Below, in pieces: positions 53,183 through 62,528 of a DNA stretch of 64,000 bases. Each line of letters opens with the position of its first letter. Position 1 is the stretch's first letter. The notes beneath the pieces were generated by a model that saw only the letters and a program-made list of their open reading frames with translations, searched no databases and was not told the origin of the DNA. Both the position numbers and the translations under genes were made by a program. This DNA is from PGYR01 sp041675005 (GTDB lineage Bacteria > Bacteroidota > Ignavibacteria > Kapaibacteriales > UBA2268), in the NCBI GenBank assembly GCA_041675005.1, contig JBAYUQ010000008.1, positions 56,368-120,367 on the forward strand, read 5' to 3'.

Positions 53183-55150
53183 ATGAAACACGAACAACAT
53201 AAGTTTATAAAATGGGTTAAGTATAATTTCGATAACCTAATGTCCAAAGGAACATCTGCCCCTCTGTTCCTATTACTAGGTAGCTCTTTTATTTTTCTTT
53301 TAGTCTTAGCAACATTACTTCTTGTAAGTGGGATATTGACACCAGACATTGTAGCAAATGGAAAAGTGGCTGGTGATGTTGACTTTTTCGATGCCATTTA
53401 TTTAACATTACTTCGAATGTTAGACCCAGGTGTAGTTTCTGACGATCCTATAATATGGCCTTTCCTAATATTTATGTTAATAGCGACTTTGGGAGGTATG
53501 TTCTTCTTCTCAGTATTGATAGCGATTGTAAATAGTGGGGTTATTAATAAACTTACTGATTTGAGAAAAGGAAAATCATTTGTTTTAGAAACTAATCACA
53601 CAATTATTCTGGGCTGGTCATTCCAGGTATTCCCAATAGTCAAAGAACTTGTAATAGCGAATGAGAATCAGAAGCATGCTTCCATTGCTATATTAGCTGA
53701 GAAAGATAAGATATATATGGAAGACGAGATTAGTTCTAAAGTTAAAGATTTGAAAACTACCAAAGTTGTTTGCAGAACAGGTAGCCCAATTGACCTAATT
53801 GACTTAGAAATTTTAAATATTCACGAAGCGAAATCTATAATTATAATAGCGCCTGAATCAAAAGACCCTGACTCTATTGTTATTAAAACAATCCTAGCAA
53901 TTACTAATAACCCTAATAGAAGACCAGATACTGAATATCATATAGTAGCTGAGATAAGAGACCCACGTAATGTGGCGATTGCAGAAATAGCTGGAAAAGA
54001 TGAAGTTCAGCTTGTGATTTTCGATTACTTAATCTCTAGAATTACCGCTCAAACTTGCCGTCAACCGGGTTTATCGGTTGTATTTAATGAGTTACTCGAC
54101 TTTAGCGGAGATGAGATATACTTCCAAGAAGAGCCAGGATTAGTTGGTAAGACTTTCGTCGAGGCGATGTTCTCTTATGAAGACTCGATACTAATAGGGA
54201 TAAGAAGAAAGAATGGTGAGATACTTCTAAAACCAGCACATGATACACAGATTGAAAAAGGCGATATAATAATTGCAATCTCCGAAGATGATGATACTAT
54301 AAAGCTTTCTGGCAAAAAAGAGTTCAATATCAACACAGATGCGATTAGAAAAAATCCTGAGTACGTTGATCCATCACCAGAAACAACGCTTATAATTGGC
54401 TGGAATAGGCGTGCTCACCTAATTATAAACGAATTAGATAATTATGTACACCCAGGGTCTAGAATAACTGTTATAGCTGAAAATACATCAGCTGAGAATG
54501 ACTTGTCACTTCATTGTGCCGAGTTGGAGAATCAGACAGTTACATTCTGGTTTGGAGATACTACCAACAGAAGAATACTAGATGATTTGAATATTGAGAC
54601 TTACAATCACATTATAGTACTTAGTCAAACTGAGAATAGTGATATACAAGCAAGCGATGCTAGAACTCTATCAACCCTCCTCCACTTACGCGATATAGCT
54701 GATACGAGAGGTCATGAGTTCTCTATAGTTTCAGAGATGCTAGACGATAGAAATAGAGAACTGGCAGAGATTACTCATACTGATGATTTCATAGTCAGCG
54801 TAAAGCTAGATAGTTTGATGCTTTCACAAATATCTGAGAATGCAGAACTGAAGCGAATTTTCGAAGATTTATTCTCCGCTGGCGGACCATCAATATATAT
54901 AAAACCTGCCGAACATTACGTAGAGCTAGGAAGAGCTGTAAACTTCTATACTATAATGGAATCAGCTAGACAACAGGGACATCTTGCAATAGGTATTAAG
55001 TTGAAAAACAGTGATTCATCATTTAAAAAGTCAGAAATGTTAGCACACGGAGTTATAGTTAATCCAAATAAATCGAGAGAAGTATTCTTCAGCAAAGGCG
55101 ATAAGATAATAATACTATCTGAAGATGAAATAACAGATGTTATTGGTTAG
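53183..55150 (+). CDS. CASTOR/POLLUX-type ion channel (RCK-domain)
   Basis: A 655-residue membrane protein. The N-terminal third has trans-membrane helices (FLLLGSSFIFLLVLATLLLVSG and LIFMLIATLGGMFFFSVLIAIV) around a pore-like loop (FFDAIYLTLLRMLDPG). Two cytoplasmic RCK-type modules follow with ILGWSFQVFPIVKELVIANE and LIIGWNRRAHLIINELDNY, the G-W-x-x-x sequence found in CASTOR/POLLUX/SYM8 channels and their bacterial homologues. It is likely a K+ or divalent cation channel gated by nucleotide or ion binding; which ion is unknown. Its 3' end overlaps the convergent rsmD gene by 11 bases. Confidence 0.88.
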   Translation: MKHEQHKFIKWVKYNFDNLMSKGTSAPLFLLLGSSFIFLLVLATLLLVSGILTPDIVANGKVAGDVDFFDAIYLTLLRMLDPGVVSDDPIIWPFLIFMLIATLGGMFFFSVLIAIVNSGVINKLTDLRKGKSFVLETNHTIILGWSFQVFPIVKELVIANENQKHASIAILAEKDKIYMEDEISSKVKDLKTTKVVCRTGSPIDLIDLEILNIHEAKSIIIIAPESKDPDSIVIKTILAITNNPNRRPDTEYHIVAEIRDPRNVAIAEIAGKDEVQLVIFDYLISRITAQTCRQPGLSVVFNELLDFSGDEIYFQEEPGLVGKTFVEAMFSYEDSILIGIRRKNGEILLKPAHDTQIEKGDIIIAISEDDDTIKLSGKKEFNINTDAIRKNPEYVDPSPETTLIIGWNRRAHLIINELDNYVHPGSRITVIAENTSAENDLSLHCAELENQTVTFWFGDTTNRRILDDLNIETYNHIIVLSQTENSDIQASDARTLSTLLHLRDIADTRGHEFSIVSEMLDDRNRELAEITHTDDFIVSVKLDSLMLSQISENAELKRIFEDLFSAGGPSIYIKPAEHYVELGRAVNFYTIMESARQQGHLAIGIKLKNSDSSFKKSEMLAHGVIVNPNKSREVFFSKGDKIIILSEDEITDVIG

Positions 55151-55694
55151 CAAACTCAAGTATTGTTAACTTAGATATACCAAATGATTTCTGTTTGACT
55201 AAGGTGAAATTGGAGGAATAGACGATTTCTTCTTTGTCTTCTGTTTCAAGAATCAAAAAGCCCTCGTATTCGAGTAGCTTCCTTTCTTCAACTATTGAGA
55301 TTATCTGATTTGCTGTTTGCAAGTGGTATGGTGCATCGGAAAAGATAATGTTATACGATGTGTCGCATTTCTTAAGAAAAGCCAGTACATCAGACTTAAC
55401 GATGGCGTATGAGTCTTTCTCAAGCTCAATATCCGTAATAAATTGTTTTATAACTGTTATAGGTTGGTAGTTCTTCTCGACGAAAGTACAATGCTCAGCT
55501 CCTCTACTCAAAAATTCTATCCCTACTAAACCAGAACCAGCGTAACAATCAAGAACTTTCTTTCCCTCGAAGTATATGTAATTATCCAAAGTACTGAAAA
55601 GCGATTCACGAGATTTGTCAGTTGTTGGTCTAACACCTGCAGGCATCTTACCTTTTATAGAGCGACCACCATATTTACCTGAGATGACTCTCAA
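55140..55694 (-). CDS. rsmD: 16S rRNA (guanine966-N2)-methyltransferase RsmD
   Basis: A 184-residue SAM-dependent methyltransferase that methylates G966 of 16S rRNA in the 30S subunit. N-terminal MRVISGKYGGRSIKGKMPAGVRPTTDKSRESLFSTL is the family signature; motif I is VLDCYAGSGLVGIEFLSRGA (47-66). The catalytic motif IV normally reads DPPY; here it is DAPY at 120-123. The start codon is TTG at 55694 (the usual MR-I/V-ISG start aligns exactly), overlapping the stop of the upstream gene by 4 bases, so the two are coupled. The tail runs into the channel gene on the other strand. Confidence 0.94.
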   Translation of the reverse strand: MRVISGKYGGRSIKGKMPAGVRPTTDKSRESLFSTLDNYIYFEGKKVLDCYAGSGLVGIEFLSRGAEHCTFVEKNYQPITVIKQFITDIELEKDSYAIVKSDVLAFLKKCDTSYNIIFSDAPYHLQTANQIISIVEERKLLEYEGFLILETEDKEEIVYSSNFTLVKQKSFGISKLTILEFANQ

Positions 55695-56611
55695 AACTCA
55701 AATACTTTTCCTTTGTCAAAACTATTAAGCGAGCCACCAACTACGGGAGAGTAAATATGAGATGTACGAATGCAGTACTCGCGTAATCTGTCATCTATAT
55801 TAGCTCTGACTAATCTGAAAGAATTGAGTCTCTTAATTTCTATATTCAAAGATTCAGACAGATTATCAAGCAATGATTTTTTTAGATTAGTGCCTATTAC
55901 TAGTGCATTTCCCGGTGAAAGTCCATTTGCTTTTAGCTTAGTAATTTCACTTTCAATTGCTTCAATTAAGCTCTCATCACTATCATTTCTTATCAAATCG
56001 TAGAAATACGTAGTGTTATTATTACTCAAACTAATATCACAGAATGAATCTTCTACATTAATGAGAAGATCGTATAAATGACTAGTGTCGGGGTAATTAT
56101 ATTCAATTGTATTTTGGGAAGCTATCTGCGCCATGGTAATATAGTTAATATCTAGACCTGTTATTTCTAATGCTTTTTTACAATTCTCAACTATACTTTT
56201 TCTTATGAAAACTACAAAAAGCATCTCCGAATCATCTTCATCTTTCTGACCATAAGTGTAAATTCTAAACAAAAAATCGGAAAGATTAAAAGATTCATTA
56301 TTACCCTTTATTTCAAGTTCTAATAACTCTTTTAGTTTAGACTCATCCATATCCAGTGTACCAGGAATGATAGTCCAAAAAGCAGATTCGTTGTTGAGGA
56401 TTACGTTGAGTTCTTCTATCTTATGTTCAGTAGTGGTTAAGTTTCTATTGAGCTGATTGATGGCTTTCTTAGAATACTCATCATCTATATCGTCTAGATT
56501 AACGGGGTCAAGTGTAGAAGAAATGTCTAGGAGTGCTAAACCCTTGTTATTCCTCTCAAAAATACCCGAATAGACCTTATCCGAATTAAAAAACACTGTA
56601 AGAGATTTCAT
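55691..56611 (-). CDS. PilM/DUF3822-like protein (ASKHA fold suspected)
   Basis: A 306-residue soluble protein without signal peptide. A first half with an N-terminal KSLTVFFNSDKVYSGIFERN and a later LYDLLINVEDSFCDISLSNNN TTYFYDLIRN segment resembles the two beta-alpha lobes of actin-like (ASKHA) pilus-assembly PilM or DUF3822 proteins, seen upstream of rsmD in Bacteroidetes. The G-N-A-L-V-I-G-T-N-L-K-K piece fits the second phosphate loop only loosely. No pilus genes are here. It is translationally coupled to rsmD by a 4-base overlap, a conserved-looking arrangement. The identification is tentative. Confidence 0.6.
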   Translation of the reverse strand: MKSLTVFFNSDKVYSGIFERNNKGLALLDISSTLDPVNLDDIDDEYSKKAINQLNRNLTTTEHKIEELNVILNNESAFWTIIPGTLDMDESKLKELLELEIKGNNESFNLSDFLFRIYTYGQKDEDDSEMLFVVFIRKSIVENCKKALEITGLDINYITMAQIASQNTIEYNYPDTSHLYDLLINVEDSFCDISLSNNNTTYFYDLIRNDSDESLIEAIESEITKLKANGLSPGNALVIGTNLKKSLLDNLSESLNIEIKRLNSFRLVRANIDDRLREYCIRTSHIYSPVVGGSLNSFDKGKVFEF

Positions 56612-56659
56612 AAAAAATTAAAATAAATTTTATCTTCAATCTACTAAATTAAAAAAAAT

Positions 56660-58897
56660 TTAGATATGAGACCGTGAAATCTTTGCAAATTCGAAAACTT
56701 TAAATGATAATTCTGATTGTATCTCAAAATCTGAAATTAGATTTAGCATTATTATACTTCTTCTAACAGTAGATTTTTGCTTTTTAATTCGCTTCAATTG
56801 GTTTCTATATAGTTCTGAAGTATTAGAATTAAATTCAGTATAAAGTTTCTTTATAGTTTCGTAACTCTCAAAATCATAATCCGATAGTGCTTTAACGACA
56901 AGATTGTTATACTCTATATATTTCGAACCAAGCCCACTTAAAAGTTCCATTTCATCTTCTGTTAATGGTTTGTGATTATTATTCACATACTTATAGTTTT
57001 GCGAAACTGAGTGATATAGTTTATCAGACATATCTTGTAGCGATATAGTAATACGAATTGCAAGATTAGCATATTCTGTATCTTCGTATTCAAACTTATT
57101 TACTAATCTTATGAAATTCGAGTTAAGTACAACTACTTCTTTCTCTATTTCAGCAGCTTTTTTCTTAGATTTTTTCAGTTTTTTCAGATCTTCTTCAATT
57201 AAGCCAGTATTACTTTTACCGAATATATCAGAAACTTCATTTAAGAAAACAGAAACTTCAGTTATTACTTTTTTGTTAGAGTATTCCTTATCTCCTTCTT
57301 CTTTTCTTACTTTGTCATCTGCGATTCTGTGTTTTTCTTCTTTTTCTTTGTGGTATTTAGCACTTCTATATATAGTGAAAGCAGTTATTGAGAATACACC
57401 TAATAAGCCGAGCCATTCACCATAATAAATAATAAAACAAATTATCATAGCACCAATAGTAGCAAATAGTGCAGTTATAAACCAGCCACCAATAACTGTA
57501 AGCACTCCAGAAACCCTATAAACGGCACTGTCTCTCCCCCAAGCTTTATCAGGCAACGCAGCGGCCATAGCAACTATAAATGTAACATAAGTAGTAGATA
57601 GAGGTAGTTTGAAATATGTTGCTATTGAAATCAACCCAGCAGATACAAATAATATTACTGCAGCTCTTAGTAAATCAAAAGCTGGTGCATTTCCTAATTC
57701 ATCCAAATCAGGTTTGAATTTGGAAGTATCGAACCTACTATTTACAAACCTAATAACTGATGCAGGGATAATTTTTTTAAATTCACTGAATACACCATAA
57801 GTCATTCTTACAAGAGAACGTGCCATGGCATTTGATTCGAACCTCTCATATCCTTCATCTTGTCGTCCCAAACTGATAGTAGTTGCGGCTACAGAACGCG
57901 CCTTTTTAGATAAGAATAGAGTTCCAACCATAATCAAACCAGAGAATAATAATACCCAAGTATCCGCTGGTATTTTACCTTGCATGCTGGACATATCAGC
58001 AGTCAATGGATTATCTGAAAGTGACGCAATTGTAAAAGCGTTAAGACCAGCTATCGGAGCACCAATGAAGTTTACTAAATCATTAGCCGCAAAAGCCATA
58101 GCTAGTGCAAACGTACCTACTAAAACGATTAATTTTAAAACATTAAACTTCGTGAATTTCTGTACGATTAGTAGTAATACAGTCCAAAAACCATATAGAT
58201 AAATGAATACTAATCCCATATTATCTTGGAAATATCCTTTGAAATCTCCTTTCATGAATTCAGTGTTTTTAGCACCTTTCATCATAATAAACATAGTGAT
58301 TGAAGCAAGAGCCATAGCTCCCCAAAATGCACCATATCTTCTAAATTTCTTTTCAAAATCAAAAGAGAATATTAATCTCGTTACATACTGAAAAAATAAT
58401 CCAAAAACGAAAGCCATAACAATAGATAATAATATAGCACCTATTATCGTTAGTACCATATTGACATTCATATAGTTAGCTATTTCAGCATAATTACCAG
58501 TGGTATTACCAATCTTAACTATTGTCATCGCCATACCCGATCCAAATAGACCAAATACTATCGAGACAGTAGTAGAAGTAGGGAGACCAAAAGTATTAAA
58601 CGTATCTAAGAGTAGAATATCGAGGAACATAACGGACACGAATATGACCATGAGCTCAGGCATCAAGAAGAACTCAGGATTGAAAATACCCTTCCTGGCT
58701 ACTTCCATCATACCACCGGAAACCATAACACCTACGAGTACTCCAATAGCTGCGACTATCATTATAGTTCTTAGTTTGGCTGCATTAGCCCCTATCGCTG
58801 AATTTAGGAAATTAACAGCATCATTGGCTACACCTACAGTAAGATCGACTATTGCCAACAGAATTAGTATGACAAGAATTACTAGATTTATATCCAC
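56660..58897 (-). CDS. PiT-family inorganic phosphate transporter with PhoU-like tail
   Basis: A 745-residue protein. The N-terminal 500 residues are a PiT permease with the duplicated signature: VGVANDAVNFLNSAIGANAA near residue 25 and AFAANDLVNFIGAPIAGL near 270. Ten or so trans-membrane helices are visible. From about 525 to the end a charged, helical, coiled-coil-like region (KKLKKSKKKAAEIEKEVV, SDKLYHSVSQNYKYVNN) resembles the DUF47/PhoU-like regulatory domain that is usually a separate gene in PiT operons. The start codon is GTG at 58897. Pho-box-like repeats lie about 85-150 bases upstream. It is monocistronic and imports phosphate with H+ or Na+. Confidence 0.9.
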   Translation of the reverse strand: MDINLVILVILILLAIVDLTVGVANDAVNFLNSAIGANAAKLRTIMIVAAIGVLVGVMVSGGMMEVARKGIFNPEFFLMPELMVIFVSVMFLDILLLDTFNTFGLPTSTTVSIVFGLFGSGMAMTIVKIGNTTGNYAEIANYMNVNMVLTIIGAILLSIVMAFVFGLFFQYVTRLIFSFDFEKKFRRYGAFWGAMALASITMFIMMKGAKNTEFMKGDFKGYFQDNMGLVFIYLYGFWTVLLLIVQKFTKFNVLKLIVLVGTFALAMAFAANDLVNFIGAPIAGLNAFTIASLSDNPLTADMSSMQGKIPADTWVLLFSGLIMVGTLFLSKKARSVAATTISLGRQDEGYERFESNAMARSLVRMTYGVFSEFKKIIPASVIRFVNSRFDTSKFKPDLDELGNAPAFDLLRAAVILFVSAGLISIATYFKLPLSTTYVTFIVAMAAALPDKAWGRDSAVYRVSGVLTVIGGWFITALFATIGAMIICFIIYYGEWLGLLGVFSITAFTIYRSAKYHKEKEEKHRIADDKVRKEEGDKEYSNKKVITEVSVFLNEVSDIFGKSNTGLIEEDLKKLKKSKKKAAEIEKEVVVLNSNFIRLVNKFEYEDTEYANLAIRITISLQDMSDKLYHSVSQNYKYVNNNHKPLTEDEMELLSGLGSKYIEYNNLVVKALSDYDFESYETIKKLYTEFNSNTSELYRNQLKRIKKQKSTVRRSIIMLNLISDFEIQSELSFKVFEFAKISRSHI

Positions 58898-58979
58898 TTT
58901 TTATATTTTCTTTTTTATGAATTATGACAGATTCAAATATAAAAATATATATTTATAATAGTAGAAGTAATTGCAAATC

Positions 58980-59050
58980 TTAACACTTTCTTAACAAAAG
59001 TAACGTGATAAATCATCGTTCGAAAAGGTCGAGTTACAAATAAGTTACAA
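58980..59050 (-). promoter_or_regulatory. Direct repeats with 11-base period upstream of the phosphate transporter (Pho-box-like)
   Basis: TTAACA at 58980-58985 and 58991-58996 with a 5-base spacer, and TTACAA at 59034-59039 and 59045-59050 with a 5-base spacer, written on the plus strand. An 11-base period between hexamers is the spacing of PhoB/PhoP binding sites. It lies 83-153 bases before the PiT start on the minus strand. The rest of the 58898-59171 gap shows nothing else. Confidence 0.4.
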
Positions 59051-59171
59051 TAGCTATTCAAATAACCAAATATTAAACACTAATCTTATATATTTTTACA
59101 TTAAATTAACAATCTAATATAACAAAACATTCGCTATATTTATAGTATTTTTAAATAGAACAATTCTAATT

Positions 59172-59374
59172 ATGAAAAGAGAAACAAAACATAAAGTACA
59201 TGCATTAATAGAACAAGCGTCGATAAGTTCTATGACAAACATGGATATGAACCTGATTACGTTTATATCAATAAAACGTACTATTTACATTTGCTTAGAG
59301 AGAAAGAAGATTATAGTAAGGATGAAGTAAAAATAAAAAATCCCCACCTAATTAAAGATGAGGATATGGCTTGA
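59172..59374 (+). pseudogene. Frameshifted small-gene remnant
   Basis: An ATG at 59172 opens with MKRETKHKVHALIEQA. A second frame from about 59213 reads DKFYDKHGYEPDYVYINKTY then YLHLLREKEDYSKDEVKIKN ... EDMA to a TGA at 59372-59374. The second part has a coding look (FYxKHGYExDYV), reminiscent of GNAT C-termini, but has no own start. Joining the two needs a one-base change near 59218-59226, so this is probably a decayed or truncated gene of about 67 codons. The family is not identified. The remaining gap to 59475 is AT-rich. Confidence 0.45.
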
Positions 59375-59475
59375 CAACGGTATTCACATTTTATATCAAG
59401 CGATTTATTTACTGTTTTACAAACTTTGCTGTATTAATATTTCCCATACTATTCTTTTATATTTAATTATAAAGT

Positions 59476-60480
59476 TCATTTCTCTGTTAATATATTAAGA
59501 AAAGCTATGATGTCACGCTTCTGTGAGTCAGTGATGTAAAAGCCATTTATTAGCTTACTTTTGTTCCTATGAGGAATACCACCTCTAATGTAATGCTCCA
59601 GAACAGCTTCCAAAGTTTCTACACTGCCGTCGTGCATATAAGGTGCAGTTCTGATTACATTTCTGAGTGATGGTATTTTGAATACTCCGTTGTCCGAGTC
59701 AAGACCAGTTAATCTTTGTTTACCATTGTCTTTGTAGATCTCGTACAAACCATTGTTTGCGAATTCTTGTGAAGTGAATAATATTCCAGAATGGCAGCTA
59801 GCACAAGCGAGTGAATCAGAGAAAAAGAGCACCATTCCCCTCTCTTCTTCCGTTGTTAGCTTTGCTTTTTTATTCAGATAATTATCGAATTTGGAGTTGC
59901 CTCCTATCAATGTACGCTCAAAAGCAGAAATAGAGCGAGTAATAACGAATGGATCCAGCTCCCTTTCATAAGCTAATAGCGATAGATACTGATACACACT
60001 GTCTTGGCCTAGCTTCTTGGCCGCAGTTACTATATTCAAATCAAACTCGTTATGCTCTTGGAATGGGACTAATACTTGCATTTCTAAAGAGGGTACTCCT
60101 CCTTCGCGGAGCAATCTTTTTTGAAAAGCAACATTCATAAGTGAAATACTATTTCTGGTGCCATCGAGTCCCTCTACTCCTTTGGTGGTTGGAGTATTAT
60201 CGGCGAAGGCAAATTCTGATTTGTGGCAAGATGCGCAAGAAACGTCATCAGTTCTCGATACTCTTTTGTCAGAAAATAATAATTTGCCTAATCTGATGCG
60301 ATATTCATCGGGGTAATTGTCCTCGGGATATTCTACTTTGGGTAGTTCCCGAGGAAAATTATCAAGAAATGTGTATTCTTTAGAATCGTCGTCTGTTGGT
60401 TCTGTTATCTCCTTATTATCGGAGCAAGCTAAGAGAAACAGCAGAAGCAAAACAGAGAATATGGGGCTAATTCTTAACAA
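59476..60480 (-). CDS. MbnH-like di-haem cytochrome c peroxidase-family lipoprotein (copy 1)
   Basis: A 334-residue protein with a lipobox (LLLLFLLACSD). Two haem-binding CxxCH motifs are seen, CASCHKSEFAF and CASCHSGILF, with the Met/His ligand region APYMHDGSVETLEAVLEHYIRGG near the end. The pattern RLGKLLFSDKRVSRTDDVSC is typical of the CCP/MauG superfamily branch called MbnH. In methanobactin-associated systems MbnH oxidises a Trp on its partner MbnP. The start is a TTG at 60480, overlapping the end of the partner gene by 14 bases (no ATG gives a signal peptide). It would act in the periplasm. Confidence 0.88.
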   Translation of the reverse strand: MLRISPIFSVLLLLFLLACSDNKEITEPTDDDSKEYTFLDNFPRELPKVEYPEDNYPDEYRIRLGKLLFSDKRVSRTDDVSCASCHKSEFAFADNTPTTKGVEGLDGTRNSISLMNVAFQKRLLREGGVPSLEMQVLVPFQEHNEFDLNIVTAAKKLGQDSVYQYLSLLAYERELDPFVITRSISAFERTLIGGNSKFDNYLNKKAKLTTEEERGMVLFFSDSLACASCHSGILFTSQEFANNGLYEIYKDNGKQRLTGLDSDNGVFKIPSLRNVIRTAPYMHDGSVETLEAVLEHYIRGGIPHRNKSKLINGFYITDSQKRDIIAFLNILTEK

Positions 60481-61408
60481 ATTTAGCTGTGTTTATATTG
60501 CCTTTGCTATCTCTAATTCTAATTAAGTATGATCCAGTAGTTAGGTCTTCCAGTTCAATTCTATTGCTATTAATAGTCCCAGTTTGTACAGCTACACCGT
60601 TAATTGTGATAATATCATAGTCCGAATTCATGTATTGCGAGCCAACATTCAGATGATTAGCAGTAGGGTTTGGGAATATTTCTATGTTATTATATACCGT
60701 TTCGACTGAAGTAGTAACTTTACTTGTTATAGCACCTGACGGTATGATGTTATTAATGAAATCTCTTAGTTCGGGTATATTGTTATAAAAATCGTGGTAT
60801 GCGCCGAATTTCGACATATCAATCCCTTTTAACAGTTTCTGAACATCAAAATTAATATCAAGATTGAGTACACCTTCTTTACTAGCAACATTAACATCTA
60901 ATGTTAGAGTTCTGAACGCCTCATCTCCCAAAACGTGGTATTGAAATGATTTGTCATAAACACCATCATTGTCACTGTCAACAACCCCTTCTACAACCCA
61001 GAACCTATATCCTGCGGCCCAACCCCAGTGCATAGATGGCTCCTTTGGTGCAAGTGGATGGAATGGACCAAATCTATTTGGGTCTTTGTCTATGTTGTCT
61101 TCTTTCTTTACACCAAATGACATGGTGAGTTTATTAACTTTATCTATATCGTATTCGCCAATAGGGTAGTTTTTATAATTCCCATTAGCCAAGACATAAA
61201 CATCTATTGGTTGTCCATCAAGTTCGAAACCACACATATAATATTCCAATCTACCTATTTTATACTTTATGCCTTTTGTATTAGTGTATTCTTCATTTAT
61301 TTCAAATTCTTTGCCATCTACATTGTAATCTATATTGAGATTCACTTGTGTAGAAGAAAGCATATTAGTCGATAGGACTAATACTATTACGAATAATAAC
61401 TTTTTCAT
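60467..61408 (-). CDS. MbnP-family protein with T9SS C-terminal domain (copy 1)
   Basis: A protein of 313 residues with signal peptide (MKKLLFVIVLVLSTNMLSST). The MbnP domain spans about 20-230: VNLNIDYNVDGKEFEINEEY, RLEYYMCGFELDG, and the WxW-G-Y block MHWGWAAGYRFWVVEG near residue 128, then FQYHVLGDEAFRTLTLDV. MbnP family members bind copper, and in the Methylosinus pair a Trp in a WxW motif is reported to become kynurenine through MbnH. The last ~75 residues (IEIFPNPTANHLNVGS ... LEDLTTGSYLIRIRDSKG NINTAKFVKN) look like a T9SS sorting domain, unusual for this family. ATG 61408 is preferred over an upstream in-frame GTG. Confidence 0.85.
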   Translation of the reverse strand: MKKLLFVIVLVLSTNMLSSTQVNLNIDYNVDGKEFEINEEYTNTKGIKYKIGRLEYYMCGFELDGQPIDVYVLANGNYKNYPIGEYDIDKVNKLTMSFGVKKEDNIDKDPNRFGPFHPLAPKEPSMHWGWAAGYRFWVVEGVVDSDNDGVYDKSFQYHVLGDEAFRTLTLDVNVASKEGVLNLDINFDVQKLLKGIDMSKFGAYHDFYNNIPELRDFINNIIPSGAITSKVTTSVETVYNNIEIFPNPTANHLNVGSQYMNSDYDIITINGVAVQTGTINSNRIELEDLTTGSYLIRIRDSKGNINTAKFVKN

Positions 61409-61429
61409 TTTCTCATTTCTCACTTTGAA

Positions 61430-62527
61430 TTATTTTGATTCTTTATATTCTTGATTACTTAGGAATACTTCGTCTGTTAATGTATTAAGGAAAGCAATTA
61501 AATCTAGCTTTTCTTGATTCGTTAAGTTCATACCGTTTTTGATTCCGTGTATATTTACGTCCAAAGTGGGAGATGCCTTTATTCCACTATTATAATGCTC
61601 TATAACTTCTTCTAATGTAGCAAAACGACCATCGTGCATATAGGGCGCAGTAACCGCAATATTTCTGAGCGAAGGTGTTTTGAATTTAGCATTATCTGTT
61701 GGTCTATTCGTGAATTTTGCCCTTCCCATATCAGTAAATTCTGATTCGGTATCTAATCCATTATTCATATATTCGTGATTCGAGAAGTTAGCAGATCCGT
61801 GACAATGGAAGCAGTCAGCACCCTTTACGCCGCTACCATTTTCAAATTCTGTAGAGAATAAATCTTTTCCTCTTTGTTCAGAATCAGTATAAGTGGCTTC
61901 ACCCCTCTCAACTTTATCAAATTTAGAATTTCCTGAAACAAAAGTCAACATAAATTGTTCCATCGCCAAACTCATTTTCAAACTATTAACTGTCGAGTCA
62001 CCAAATGCTTTGTAGAATAAGTTGCGATATTTGGATTCAGCTTGCAATTTGTTCACTACATTCTCTAGGGTCTCGCCCATTTCTAATGGGTTTTCGATAG
62101 GGCCTAATGATTGATCTCTTAGCAACTTTGCGCGACCATCCCAAAAGAATCCCTTTGTATGGTAAAACATATTATAAATAGGCATGGAATTTCTATCACC
62201 TAGTTTACCTACTATACCTTCAGAAAATTTCTTATCATTATCTGTAAAAGCATTGCCCTGATTGTGGCAAGTACCACAAGAGACTGTACCATCTATTGAC
62301 ATCATTTTCTCGAAGAAAAGTGCCTTACCTAGAGCTATGCCTTCATGTGTAAGTGGGTTGTCTGCTGGTAAAATAGCTGGAGGTAGATTGCTTGGCAATA
62401 CAAGAGTATAAGGGGTTGTCTTGAATTCGTCTTTTGGACCTGTTGTTGTATCATCCTCGTTACACGAGGTAAGGACGATTGATATAAGAACAAGAGTGGC
62501 TAGTAAGAATTTTAATTGGTTTTTCAT
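61430..62527 (-). CDS. MbnH-like di-haem cytochrome c peroxidase-family lipoprotein (copy 2)
   Basis: A 365-residue lipoprotein: the lipobox is LISIVLTSCNED. Haem motifs CGTCHNQGNAF and CFHCHGSANFS, with IALGKALFFEKMMSIDGTVSC before the first and APYMHDGRFATLEEVIEHYNSG near the C-terminus, match the MbnH branch of CCP/MauG. It begins with GGAG 9-11 bases upstream and starts directly after the MbnP copy 2 gene. A second MbnP gene follows 21 bases later. It differs clearly from copy 1, so the duplication is not recent. Confidence 0.9.
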   Translation of the reverse strand: MKNQLKFLLATLVLISIVLTSCNEDDTTTGPKDEFKTTPYTLVLPSNLPPAILPADNPLTHEGIALGKALFFEKMMSIDGTVSCGTCHNQGNAFTDNDKKFSEGIVGKLGDRNSMPIYNMFYHTKGFFWDGRAKLLRDQSLGPIENPLEMGETLENVVNKLQAESKYRNLFYKAFGDSTVNSLKMSLAMEQFMLTFVSGNSKFDKVERGEATYTDSEQRGKDLFSTEFENGSGVKGADCFHCHGSANFSNHEYMNNGLDTESEFTDMGRAKFTNRPTDNAKFKTPSLRNIAVTAPYMHDGRFATLEEVIEHYNSGIKASPTLDVNIHGIKNGMNLTNQEKLDLIAFLNTLTDEVFLSNQEYKESK

Positions 62528-62528
62528 T

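Noticed and set aside
57825..58202. Plus-strand frame inside the PiT gene
   Set aside because: Shadow of the trans-membrane coding sequence; no independent evidence.
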